From positions 1 through 64,000 of the forward strand of contig DASQZT010000098.1 in the NCBI GenBank assembly GCA_035638575.1: 64,000 bases of DNA, read 5' to 3'. Within the stretch, counting starts at the first letter, position 1. Each line of letters opens with the position of its first letter. The DNA comes from DASQZT01 sp035638575. GTDB lineage: Bacteria; Acidobacteriota; Terriglobia; Bryobacterales; Bryobacteraceae. The notes under the pieces were generated by a model. It was given only the letters and a program-made list of their open reading frames with translations, was not told where the DNA came from and searched no databases. A program made the position numbers and the translations under genes. This document shows positions 1-7,754 of this stretch, one piece after another.

Positions 1-654
1 AATCTCGACACGATTACCGAGTTCCTGCTCGAGTCCGAGTCCCTGTAGTTCCAGTATTACGTTTGTGGTCTGTTCCACCACGATGATCTTTCCGGATTTC
101 TCCAGCAGGCAGCCGGACGCGCGCGTCGGTGCGGCCGCCCCCGCAGCCTGGGGCTCGAAATCCAGGCTCTTGCCGGCTTCGACATCGGCCACCAGCAGAC
201 CTGCGGAATTCAGCACCCGGACGTCCCCGCCCAAAGCCGCCACCGTCACCCTACTCGCGCCCTGCAGCTTGACGCGTGCCACCGAGCCCGGCCGGCCGGT
301 TGAAATCTGCAGCGAACGGGCCTCGATTGCATACGGTGCGGCCGTTTGCAGTTGGCCGTATCCCGATTCCAGAACCAGCCTGTTCTGATACACCGTAGCC
401 CGGCTGTCGGACGCCAGGCGCATCGTCACGCCGCCATTCAGTTGAACCTCTGATTGGGCGGTGGCAGTCTCGATCACGCTACCGTCGAACAGGGTCGTAT
501 TGCCCCACACCCGCGAGTGGTCCACCAGGAAGCTGCCGTTGGCAACAGCCATCCCGATCGGAGATCCCGCGGCGACAAGTGAACTGACCGCGCCACTCGC
601 AAACAAGATCGATGCCCCTAAGAGCGTTCCGTAAAAACTGAGCTTCTTTGCCAT
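1..654 (-). CDS. FecR-like secreted protein (partial, C-terminus off window)
   Basis: The minus-strand frame from an ATG at 654 stays open to the window edge (218 codons). Residues 1-30 form a signal peptide (MAKKLSFYG, then a hydrophobic stretch ending SLVAA). The rest has the beta-rich FecR pattern: a short motif with N-T-T-L-F-D-G-S, then V-x-L-N-G-G-V-T-M-R-L, then a segment resembling G-x-L-x-V-L-N-x-x-G-L-L-V-A-D-V. FecR-type periplasmic domains occur in sigma-factor regulators and in polysaccharide-export clusters. Here it is divergent from an exopolysaccharide-type cluster, so the second role is more likely. The start was chosen because it directly precedes the signal peptide. The family assignment rests on pattern only and the C-terminal half is not visible. 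Confidence 0.6.
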   Translation of the reverse strand, partial: MAKKLSFYGTLLGASILFASGAVSSLVAAGSPIGMAVANGSFLVDHSRVWGNTTLFDGSVIETATAQSEVQLNGGVTMRLASDSRATVYQNRLVLESGYGQLQTAAPYAIEARSLQISTGRPGSVARVKLQGASRVTVAALGGDVRVLNSAGLLVADVEAGKSLDFEPQAAGAAAPTRASGCLLEKSGKIIVVEQTTNVILELQGLGLEQELGNRVEI

Positions 655-687
655 AGCTACCAACTTTATCGGCGCGACTTGAAATTC

Positions 688-701
688 CATTAGGGCTAAT
701 G
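688..701. promoter_or_regulatory. Palindrome CATTAG-GG-CTAATG in divergent promoter region
   Basis: A perfect 6-bp inverted repeat with a GG centre lies midway in the 78-bp gap between the FecR-like gene (starts at 654, minus) and the TPR/EPS cluster (starts near 733, plus). Its position suggests an operator acting on both directions. No regulator can be named. Confidence 0.35.
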
Positions 702-732
702 TGAAACTCCGGATCCGCCGAAGTTTTGTTTG

Positions 733-1956
733 ATGGTTCTTTCGGGCCAAACCGGGAGTTCGCGGGCTGCAGCCTCGACAATGCGCACGATGCTCGCCGG
801 CGCGGTGATGCTGGTACTGGCGATCGCCGCGTATTGGTCCGTGCGCATCGCCTGGGCCGATCATCTTTCCCGAAGCGACAAGGTTGCCGGCCGCCGGCGC
901 GCTGCGCGGTGGCTGCCCACCGCGACCTTATATGAGCGGCTCGCCGACAAGTTGGAGGAGACTGGCGACGACCCGCTTCGGGACCTGGAACGGGCAGCCG
1001 GTCACGACCCGGAAAACGCCGCGCGGCATCTCCGTGTGGCGTTGCGCGCCGAACTGGCCGGCGATTTCAGACTGGCCGAGCGCAGCCTCTTGCGCGCCGC
1101 GGCGCTCAGCCGGCTCTACCAGCCGCGGTTCCTGCTGGCGCAGTACTACTACCGGCGACAGGACGCCGGGCGTTTCGGAATATGGTCGCATGCGGCGTTC
1201 CAGACGGCTTATGGCGATGTGGCGCCTCTCATAGATCTGTGCTGGCGCCTGCGGCAGGACGCCAACTGGCTGGCGGACCGGGCACTTGACGAAAAACCGG
1301 AAGTCGAGCGCCAGTTTCTGGCGTCGCTGGTTCTCCATGGACAAGCGGGAGCAGCCTGCCGGGTTGCGTCCCACCTCTCCCGGGACGCCCGTTACGAGGA
1401 TCTTCCGGCTTTGCTCGGGTACTGCAACCTGAGCCTCTCGCTGGGAGTCAAGCGAGGCGCGCTGGAGGTTTGGAACAGGCTGTGCCAAAGGAAGTTATTG
1501 CCATACGGGCCCTTGGAATCCGCTGGCGGCCTGCTGCTTACCAACCCGGACTTCGTGCATCGCGTTCTGGCGGCCGGATTCGACTGGCACGTGGAGCCGG
1601 AGCCCTGGATGAGATCCGTCCGGTACGACGGCGGGATGCGAGTGGAATTGTCCGGCCGGCAGCCGGAGATCTGTCTGATCGCCTGGCAATATGTGCCCGC
1701 CACCTCCGGGAAACGCTACCGGCTGCGGATCGACTCGCGCGCCCTGGACACCCGCGAGCCCGACGGCATGCACGGGGTGCCGTTCGATCTCGCCGGCAAA
1801 GCCATACCGACCGAGCGATCGGCGGGGGGATCGCTGATCTTCACGGCGCCGGCCGAAGTGTTTCGCCTGGCGTTGATGTACCAGCGGCCGCCGGGCTCCG
1901 TCCGCCTGGAAGGAACGGTCGTCATTAGCGCGGTCAGGCTGGAGGCGCCGGGATGA
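733..1956 (+). CDS. TPR-like membrane-anchored protein of exopolysaccharide cluster
   Basis: A protein of about 407 residues. A hydrophobic segment near residues 20-40 (MLAGAVMLVLAIAAYW) suggests one N-terminal membrane anchor. The middle is rich in helical pairs of TPR type (for example AERSLLRAAALSRLYQPRFL). The last 130 residues form a different, beta-rich domain beginning around FDWHVEPEPW. The gene overlaps the O-antigen ligase gene by four bases (ATGA), so the two are probably translated together. TPR proteins next to Wzy-like ligases are common in polymer assembly clusters. An alternative start is the ATG at 781, directly before the hydrophobic segment; neither start has a clear ribosome-binding site. 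A partial gene at the right window edge appears to carry the same C-terminal domain. Confidence 0.6.
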   Translation: MVLSGQTGSSRAAASTMRTMLAGAVMLVLAIAAYWSVRIAWADHLSRSDKVAGRRRAARWLPTATLYERLADKLEETGDDPLRDLERAAGHDPENAARHLRVALRAELAGDFRLAERSLLRAAALSRLYQPRFLLAQYYYRRQDAGRFGIWSHAAFQTAYGDVAPLIDLCWRLRQDANWLADRALDEKPEVERQFLASLVLHGQAGAACRVASHLSRDARYEDLPALLGYCNLSLSLGVKRGALEVWNRLCQRKLLPYGPLESAGGLLLTNPDFVHRVLAAGFDWHVEPEPWMRSVRYDGGMRVELSGRQPEICLIAWQYVPATSGKRYRLRIDSRALDTREPDGMHGVPFDLAGKAIPTERSAGGSLIFTAPAEVFRLALMYQRPPGSVRLEGTVVISAVRLEAPG

Positions 1957-3113
1957 AACCGGGCGTCGTGATCCTGGCCGCGGCGCTCTCATATGCGCTA
2001 TTGACCATGTGGGTTGAGGAGCGCTGGGCATGGAGCCTGTTTCAAGTTGGAGTCTTCGTCCTGGCGGGGTGGCGCGTAGCGCGGCCACACCGCCGGTCGA
2101 TCCCCCTCGCGCTGGCTCCGCTGGCGGCTGCGGCATTGTGGCCGCCGCTCCAACTCGCGCTCGGAGCCAGCATCTCCCCGGGGCCGACCTGGGATGCAGC
2201 CCTCAACTGGTTCACGTTCCTGGTGGTATTTGCGCTTTCGTGCGACCTGCTGAGCCGCGCCGCTCCGCGCCGTGGTTTCCTGGGTGCCGTAGTCCTCTTC
2301 GGGATGTTTTTGGCTGCCGTAGCCACCACACAGAAGTATTCGTCCGGCGGGAAGATCTTCTGGCTGTTCCCGAGCGGATTCCCCGACGATGTGCTCGGAC
2401 CATTCGTCAACCGCAACCAGTTCGCGGCGTGGGTGGAGTTGCTGCTGCCACCCGCACTTTATCTGGCAGCTACCCAGCGGCGCCTGAAGCCGTTGTATGG
2501 CTCGGCGGCGGCGGTGATGTTTGGCGCGATCATTGCGAGCGCATCAAGGGCCGGGTTCGCCCTGGCATGCGGGGAAGTATTGGCGGTGGGGATCGCCCTG
2601 GCGGCGCGCGGGGCGGCTCCGCGCAAGGCCCTGGCGCTGGGTGCGGTTCAGTTTGTGACGTTGGCCCTGATCGCCTCGGCGGTTGCCGGTTGGCAGGGCC
2701 TCGAGAGCCGCCTGGAGAGCCGTGGGCCCGAAGCCTTGCGCGTTGACGCCATGAAAGCTTCGATCCAGATGGTGCGGGAGAGACCGTGGACGGGCAGCGG
2801 GCTGGGAACCTGGTCCATTCTCTACCCGCGTTACGCCGGCTTTGACGCCGGGGTATTCGTCAACCAGGCTCACAACGACTGGGCGCAATGGGCCGCGGAG
2901 GGCGGTCTGCCATTCCTGTTCTTCCTGACGGCTTTCGCGGCGCTCTTATGGAAACCCGCGGTGCAGTCGATATATGGACTGGGCACGGTAGCGTTTCTGC
3001 TGCACGCTATCGTGGATTACCCCATGCAGCAGCGGCCGGCGCTGGCGGCGTGGTTCTTCGCGATGGCCGGGGCTACGGCCGCCTGGACCATGAGTTCGGC
3101 GCGAGATCGATGA
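1953..3113 (+). CDS. O-antigen ligase/polymerase (Wzy_C) family membrane protein
   Basis: A 386-residue polytopic protein with about ten hydrophobic segments. The signature large periplasmic loop is present: FVNRNQFAAWVELL, later RPWTGSGLGTW, and a NQAHNDWAQWAAEGG stretch with the conserved histidine of the Wzy/WaaL superfamily. Such proteins polymerise or ligate lipid-linked glycans at the periplasmic face of the inner membrane. It overlaps both neighbours by four bases (ATGA at 1953 and at 3110), indicating a coupled operon with the TPR protein and the J-domain protein. Which glycan it handles cannot be read from the sequence. Confidence 0.8.
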   Translation: MKPGVVILAAALSYALLTMWVEERWAWSLFQVGVFVLAGWRVARPHRRSIPLALAPLAAAALWPPLQLALGASISPGPTWDAALNWFTFLVVFALSCDLLSRAAPRRGFLGAVVLFGMFLAAVATTQKYSSGGKIFWLFPSGFPDDVLGPFVNRNQFAAWVELLLPPALYLAATQRRLKPLYGSAAAVMFGAIIASASRAGFALACGEVLAVGIALAARGAAPRKALALGAVQFVTLALIASAVAGWQGLESRLESRGPEALRVDAMKASIQMVRERPWTGSGLGTWSILYPRYAGFDAGVFVNQAHNDWAQWAAEGGLPFLFFLTAFAALLWKPAVQSIYGLGTVAFLLHAIVDYPMQQRPALAAWFFAMAGATAAWTMSSARDR

Positions 3114-4096
3114 TGGACTACTACGAGGAATTGGGCGTGGATCGCTCGGCTCCGGCGAGCGAGATCCGGCTGGCGTACAAGCGGCTGGTACGGCTGCTCC
3201 ATCCGGACCACTGCGAAGACGAACCATTGCGGCGGCAGGCGGAACTGCAGATGAAGCGCCTGAACGGCATTCTCGCGGTACTAACCGATCCGGCCGGCCG
3301 CGCCAGATACGATCGCGGGCTGATACCGGCTGCTGATAGGGGGGAAGTCCCCCGGCTTCTGTCCCGCCGTTGGCCGCCATCGACTTGGCCAGCCCTGGGA
3401 GCGGCGGTGTCTGTCGCCTTGATTTTCGCCTGGTTTCACTCACCCAGGCCGGCGCCGGTGGGAATGGCGCCGCGCGAGGAATTCGCGGCCTCTGCGCAGG
3501 CGGCCGCAAAAGCGCCCGTCCGCCCGCCCAGATCCCATCGTACGAGAGAGATTATAGCGGAGGAGCAACAGCCGGAAGACGGGCCCGTCATTGGCCCGCC
3601 GCCCGAGGCCGCTCAGCCGGTCCCCAGGGGCTCGCAAATCCCCGCGGCGGCCGATGACGCGCCGGTTCTCCAGAGCGTCGCCCTTCCCGCCGCAGCGTTT
3701 CCGCCGGCCGAACCAGCGCGTGTGCCGCCCCGCTCCACCCTGGCGGGCGAATGGCTGTTCGTACCGCAGCCGCATGCAACAAACCAGGGACTGTACCCCC
3801 CGGAGTACATTGAGCTGCGGGTGACCGAGAGCGCAGGTGTGGTGCGCGGGCGGTACCGGGCGCGCTATCGCGTTGCCGATCAAGCCATCTCGCCCGATGT
3901 TACGTTCCAGTTTCAGGGACCCGCGGAGCCCACCGGCGCCAGCCTGCCCTGGAGTGGCGCGGGCGGCTCACAAGGAGATGTGACGCTCCGCCTGCTGACC
4001 AGCGGGGCTCTCGAAGTGACCTGGATGGCCAATCAAATGGGCAGCGAACTGGGGTTGATTTCGGGGACCGCGACCTTGATCCGCAAACTGGAATGA
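3110..4096 (+). CDS. J-domain (DnaJ-like) membrane protein in EPS operon
   Basis: A 328-residue protein. Residues 3-63 are a J domain (YYEELGVDRSAP, then the HPD tripeptide at 31-33 and LTDPAGRARYD at the end), the part that stimulates Hsp70 ATPase. About 30 residues later there is one hydrophobic segment (WPALGAAVSVALIFAWF), then a proline/alanine-rich linker and a C-terminal beta-rich domain from GEWLFVPQP to the end. With a cytoplasmic J domain, the C-terminal domain would lie in the periplasm. The start overlaps the ligase stop (ATGA). A tandem ATGATG leaves two possible first codons. The DnaJ Gly/Phe and zinc regions are absent, so this is a specialised co-chaperone-like protein and not DnaJ itself. 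Confidence 0.7.
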   Translation: MMDYYEELGVDRSAPASEIRLAYKRLVRLLHPDHCEDEPLRRQAELQMKRLNGILAVLTDPAGRARYDRGLIPAADRGEVPRLLSRRWPPSTWPALGAAVSVALIFAWFHSPRPAPVGMAPREEFAASAQAAAKAPVRPPRSHRTREIIAEEQQPEDGPVIGPPPEAAQPVPRGSQIPAAADDAPVLQSVALPAAAFPPAEPARVPPRSTLAGEWLFVPQPHATNQGLYPPEYIELRVTESAGVVRGRYRARYRVADQAISPDVTFQFQGPAEPTGASLPWSGAGGSQGDVTLRLLTSGALEVTWMANQMGSELGLISGTATLIRKLE

Positions 4097-4099
4097 AGG

Positions 4100-4371
4100 G
4101 GCCGATCGAACACCTGCACGGCGCGCAGCGCATCTGCGATCCCTTCGGGCGTGAGGTGCAATTCGCAGCCGTAGTGGATGCGCGGCGTATCTCTCACCGC
4201 CTGCTGCAACTCGTCGATCGCCAGTTCCACGCGATCCGGGTCGAAAGCGAAGCTCTCATTAGCGTGGGGAGTAGCGACAATGTCCGTGGTCCCCCGCCTG
4301 GGCCGCCATCCGCAGCATGCCGGCGGCTTCCTCCGGGGAGCTCGGGCCGTCGTCCAGCCCGGGCAGTGGCG
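4100..4371 (-). pseudogene. Fossil of CpsB/YwqE-type PHP tyrosine phosphatase
   Basis: Read on the minus strand from 4371, one frame gives LPGLDDGPSSPEEAAGMLRM. After a run of five G (C5 at 4291-4295 on the plus strand) the next frame continues TTDIVATPHANESFAFDPD and later YGCELHLTPEGIADALRAV. These match in order the conserved blocks of CpsB/YwqE phosphatases (H-x-H-I-LPGLDDG; ATPH; GxExHL). The N-terminal metal-binding HSH is missing because the activator gene stop sits there, and the last two thirds are missing where the J-domain gene ends. One extra G explains the frame change. This is a truncated, frameshifted remnant. CpsB enzymes belong in exopolysaccharide clusters, which fits the neighbours. 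Confidence 0.7.
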
Positions 4372-5688
4372 TTACAGTTTCATCCGCTCCAGCTTGCGGT
4401 ACAGCGTCTTGCGCTCGATGCCCAGAATCTGGGCGGCCTTGCTCTTGTTCCCGCCGGTCGCGGCCAGGACGCGCCGGATCTGATCCTCTTCGGCGTCCGC
4501 CAGCGTCTCGACGGCCCTCTCGCGGGCTTCCATGGCGGTCAGCGCGCTGTGCACCGTTTCGGCGTCGATTCGGTCGGCGAGAATCCTCAACCGTTCGATG
4601 GTGTGCTGCAACTGGCGCACGTTGCCCGGCCAGGTGTAGTCCTGAAGAGCCTTCACCCCCGAATCCATCAGCTTCACTTCGCGGCTGAGCCGCGTGCTGT
4701 ACCGGGCGTTGTACTTGTTTACATAGAAGTGCACGAGCTGCGAGATGTCGGAGCGCCGCTCGCGCAACGGGGGCACGACGATGCGCACGGTGTTCAGGCG
4801 GAACCACAGGTCCTCGCGGAATTTCTTCTCGTCCACCATGCGCTGCAGGTCGCGATTGGTGGCGGCGATCACCCGCACGTCCACCTCTCTCGGCCGCGAA
4901 GAACCGACCGGCCGGATTTCGCGGTTCTGCAGAAAGCGCAACAGCGCACTCTGAAAGCCCGCGTCGATGTCGCCGATTTCGTCCAGGAACACGGTGCCCC
5001 GGTTGGCCGCCTCGAATACGCCTTCCCGGTCGCGATCCGCGCCGGTGTATGCGCCCCGCACCGCGCCGAACAGCTCGCTTTCCAGCACGGATGCCGGAAT
5101 CGAGCCGCAATCCACCGGCACGAAACGCTGACTCGCCCGGGGGCTGTTCTGATGGATCATGCGGGCCACCAATTCCTTGCCCGTGCCGGTTTCCCCCTCA
5201 ATGACCACGGTGGCATCCGTGGGAGCCACGCGCGCGACCATCTTGTAGATTTCCACGATCCCCGGCGAGCTGCCGATGAACTCGGTGTCGGGCAGGTCCT
5301 CCGCCCCGGCTTCGTCCTCGTCATGGTACCTGGAAGCTTCCGCGCGCTCGATCGCGTCCAGCATGACGTCCAGATCGAATGGCTTGGCGATATAGTCGAA
5401 GGCGCCGCCGCGCGTGGCCGCCACGGTGGTCTCGATGGTGCCCCGGCCGGTCATCAGGATCACGGAACATTGCGGATCCTTCCGCTTGGCGGCATCCAGC
5501 ACGTCCAGTCCCGTGCGCTCATCGATGTAGATATCGGTAATGACAATCGGATACGACGTGTCGCTCAGGCGCTCGATGGCCTCTCCCGTGGTCGACACCG
5601 CGTCCACGGCGTACCCCTTCTCCTCCAGGGCCGTCAGAATGGTGAACTGAAGCGCCGGATCGTCTTCTACTAAGAGCAGTCTCTGCAT
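4372..5688 (-). CDS. Sigma-54-dependent response regulator (NtrC family)
   Basis: A 438-residue protein. Receiver domain at residues 2-115, with acidic pair D9-D10, phospho-acceptor D52 and the conserved K in the IAKPFD stretch. Central AAA+ domain with Walker A GETGTGKE, a GAYTGA loop and Walker B-type FLDEIGD. C-terminal Fis-type helix-turn-helix (NKSKAAQILGIERKTLYRKL). It activates RNA polymerase carrying sigma-54. The loop is GAYTGA, not the usual GAFTGA; tyrosine at this position is a known conservative variant. The kinase stop and this start share an A (TGATG), so the pair is translationally coupled. The ATG at 5688 is preferred to the TTG just upstream. Target promoters are not evident. 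Confidence 0.93.
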   Translation of the reverse strand: MQRLLLVEDDPALQFTILTALEEKGYAVDAVSTTGEAIERLSDTSYPIVITDIYIDERTGLDVLDAAKRKDPQCSVILMTGRGTIETTVAATRGGAFDYIAKPFDLDVMLDAIERAEASRYHDEDEAGAEDLPDTEFIGSSPGIVEIYKMVARVAPTDATVVIEGETGTGKELVARMIHQNSPRASQRFVPVDCGSIPASVLESELFGAVRGAYTGADRDREGVFEAANRGTVFLDEIGDIDAGFQSALLRFLQNREIRPVGSSRPREVDVRVIAATNRDLQRMVDEKKFREDLWFRLNTVRIVVPPLRERRSDISQLVHFYVNKYNARYSTRLSREVKLMDSGVKALQDYTWPGNVRQLQHTIERLRILADRIDAETVHSALTAMEARERAVETLADAEEDQIRRVLAATGGNKSKAAQILGIERKTLYRKLERMKL

Positions 5689-7616
5689 CAATGTCGTTCC
5701 GCCGTCGCGGGCAGCGGGATCTCGGACGCGGCCGGAAGCACCAGCGTGAAACAGGAACCGGCTTCAGGCTGGCTGGTCACGTCAATCCGCCCCCCGTGCT
5801 GCTCCACGATCTGATAGACGATGGAAAGCCCGATTCCGGTGCCTGCTTCGCCGGATTCTTCCGCCTTTTTGGTACGGTAAAACTTCTGGAAGACCTGCTT
5901 CACTTCCTTCTGATCCATGCCGATGCCCTGATCCTTCACGGCGATGCGGATCAGGCCCCCATCCTTCCAGCCGGTCACGGTCACCTCGGTGCGCTGGGGC
6001 GAGTACTTCACGGCGTTGGTAAGTAGATTGTAACAGGCGTACTCCATCAGCTCGCGGTCGCCGGTCAGTTGTAACTCCTCGGGAACCGGCCGGAGTGTGA
6101 TCCCGATGTGCTTGCGCTCGGCCAGAGGCCGGACGCGGTCCACGCAGATCTCCACCATCTGCTTCACCGCGATGGCCTCGTGTTTCAGCTCCATCTGTCC
6201 GGCCGAGAGCCGCTCCACGTTGAGAAAGACCTCCACCATGCGCGCCAGTCGCTTGGATTCCGAGTTGATCAGCAGCGCGATCTGCTTGCGCTTCTCCTCG
6301 GTAAGGGCGTATCGCGAGATCAGCTCGCTCGAGCCCTGTATGGCCGAAAGCGGCGTGCGCATTTCGTGGGTGACGAAGTGCATGGCCTGCTGATAGCGGG
6401 AGCGCGCGGACTGCTCCGCCAGCCAGTTGCGCCGCACCACCAGGTGGTAGTGCGCCGCCGCCGTCATGAATACCAGCCAGGCCACCGACGCCGGCATCGC
6501 AAACGAGAAGACGCGTCCGTGGGTGAAAAAGACGTACGGAACGAGCTGGGCGACCAGCAGCGCCAGCACTCCGGACGCATACGCCCTCCACCCAGGCAGA
6601 TACCGGAACGCCAGCCCGATGGCGGCTGCCAGTCCGAGGCTGAACAGGAGGACCACATCGTCGCGCGCGTCGGTAAGGAACAGCCCCTGGTCCAACGTCT
6701 CGAACGCCTCGGCGTGGATCTCCAGCCCGGTGGTGGGAATCGACGGGCTGGCGGGCGTGTAAAGGCGATCGCCCTCGGTGGGCGCGGTGGCGCCGACGAA
6801 CACCACCTTGCCGGCGAATTCCCTCGCCAGCGCCGGCTCGTCCAGCAGGCGCTGCAACGAAACACGAAGAAGCTGCGGCGCATTCGCCGGGATGAACCGC
6901 ACACGCAGGAACCGCTGTTCCGTGACAAAAGCTCGGGATTCCGCCTGGCGATGGCCCAACCTGCCGATGTCCGGCACGGGAATAAACGTCTGTCCCACCT
7001 GAAGACCGTCGACACTCTCGATGGGCGGCAAATGCTCGCCCCGGCTGAGGCGGAAGGCTTCCAGCGCCATGGCCCACCTTCGGTCTTTGTCGATTCGCCT
7101 GATGAGTGGGATTCCCCGGGTTCGCGAATCGTTCTCGTCCGGCTGCGCGTGAGCGTGGCCAATCGCCGCGGCGCATCGCGCGAATTCTTGCCGCGGATCT
7201 TCCCATCGGGGGACACCGCTGCTGGGTATTTCGGAGGAAAGCACCAGGTTCGGAGTGGCGCAGAGCGCTTCGGCGAGCGCCTGGTCCACCGCCGGATCTT
7301 CGTTTTGGTCGGCGAGGATCAGGTCGACCGCCACCGCCTTCGGTCTCGCGCCCGCCACCAGTTTCAGGGCTTTCGCCAGAGGTTTGCGGATGCCGTGCAT
7401 CCCGCCGGAAGTCGCCTGCAGCGTCTCCTCGTCGATCGCCAGCAGCACGGATTGAGGCTGCCACGGCTTCGGCTGATAATGCTGGAACATGAAATCGTAG
7501 GCGGAGTTGTCCAGCGCGGAGCCCAGCATATAGCTCCCGCACACGGCCACCACGAAGGCCAGTGCCAGCAGCCCGACATACCTCGCCGTACGCTTCCAGT
7601 CCCGCCGTTCTGACAT
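5688..7616 (-). CDS. CHASE2-domain sensor histidine kinase
   Basis: A 642-residue protein. One N-terminal membrane segment (YVGLLALAFVVAVCGSYML) is followed by a large extracytoplasmic CHASE2 domain, roughly residues 35-300 (starts DNSAYDFMF, contains KAVAVDLILAD and ends GKVVFVGATAP). Three closely spaced membrane segments follow. The HisKA box has the phospho-acceptor histidine in HFVTHEMRTPLSAIQG, and the ATPase domain has NLLTNAVKYSP, the DQGIGM G1 box and GTGIGLSI. CHASE2 domains sense unknown extracellular signals. The gene is immediately upstream of, and overlaps by one base, the sigma-54 activator that is its obvious partner. It adjoins the polysaccharide cluster, which may be what it controls. 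Confidence 0.92.
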   Translation of the reverse strand: MSERRDWKRTARYVGLLALAFVVAVCGSYMLGSALDNSAYDFMFQHYQPKPWQPQSVLLAIDEETLQATSGGMHGIRKPLAKALKLVAGARPKAVAVDLILADQNEDPAVDQALAEALCATPNLVLSSEIPSSGVPRWEDPRQEFARCAAAIGHAHAQPDENDSRTRGIPLIRRIDKDRRWAMALEAFRLSRGEHLPPIESVDGLQVGQTFIPVPDIGRLGHRQAESRAFVTEQRFLRVRFIPANAPQLLRVSLQRLLDEPALAREFAGKVVFVGATAPTEGDRLYTPASPSIPTTGLEIHAEAFETLDQGLFLTDARDDVVLLFSLGLAAAIGLAFRYLPGWRAYASGVLALLVAQLVPYVFFTHGRVFSFAMPASVAWLVFMTAAAHYHLVVRRNWLAEQSARSRYQQAMHFVTHEMRTPLSAIQGSSELISRYALTEEKRKQIALLINSESKRLARMVEVFLNVERLSAGQMELKHEAIAVKQMVEICVDRVRPLAERKHIGITLRPVPEELQLTGDRELMEYACYNLLTNAVKYSPQRTEVTVTGWKDGGLIRIAVKDQGIGMDQKEVKQVFQKFYRTKKAEESGEAGTGIGLSIVYQIVEQHGGRIDVTSQPEAGSCFTLVLPAASEIPLPATAERH

Positions 7617-7674
7617 GATGAGCGTCTCTTTTCAGTATAGTTGCGGGCCGCGCGCCGGGATGTCGTTGCCCGGC

Positions 7675-7702
7675 GTCAGCGGGCCGTGAAGAGCCCGCTG
7701 AC
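7675..7702. repeat. Perfect 9-bp inverted repeat, possible terminator stem
   Basis: GTCAGCGGG and its complement CCCGCTGAC are separated by 10 bases. It lies 52 bases past the stop of the TIGR03437 gene and upstream of the CHASE2 kinase start at 7616. No T tract follows on either strand, so it is not a canonical intrinsic terminator. Confidence 0.4.
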
Positions 7703-7754
7703 CGGGGTCGAAGTGGCCGCCGTCGACACCTTTGGCGCCGGGGCCACGGGTTGC

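Noticed and set aside
4093..5673. Open frame of 526 codons on the plus strand opposite the sigma-54 activator
   Set aside because: The activator has all receiver, AAA+ and HTH motifs; the plus-strand product is His/Arg/Gly-rich with no pattern.
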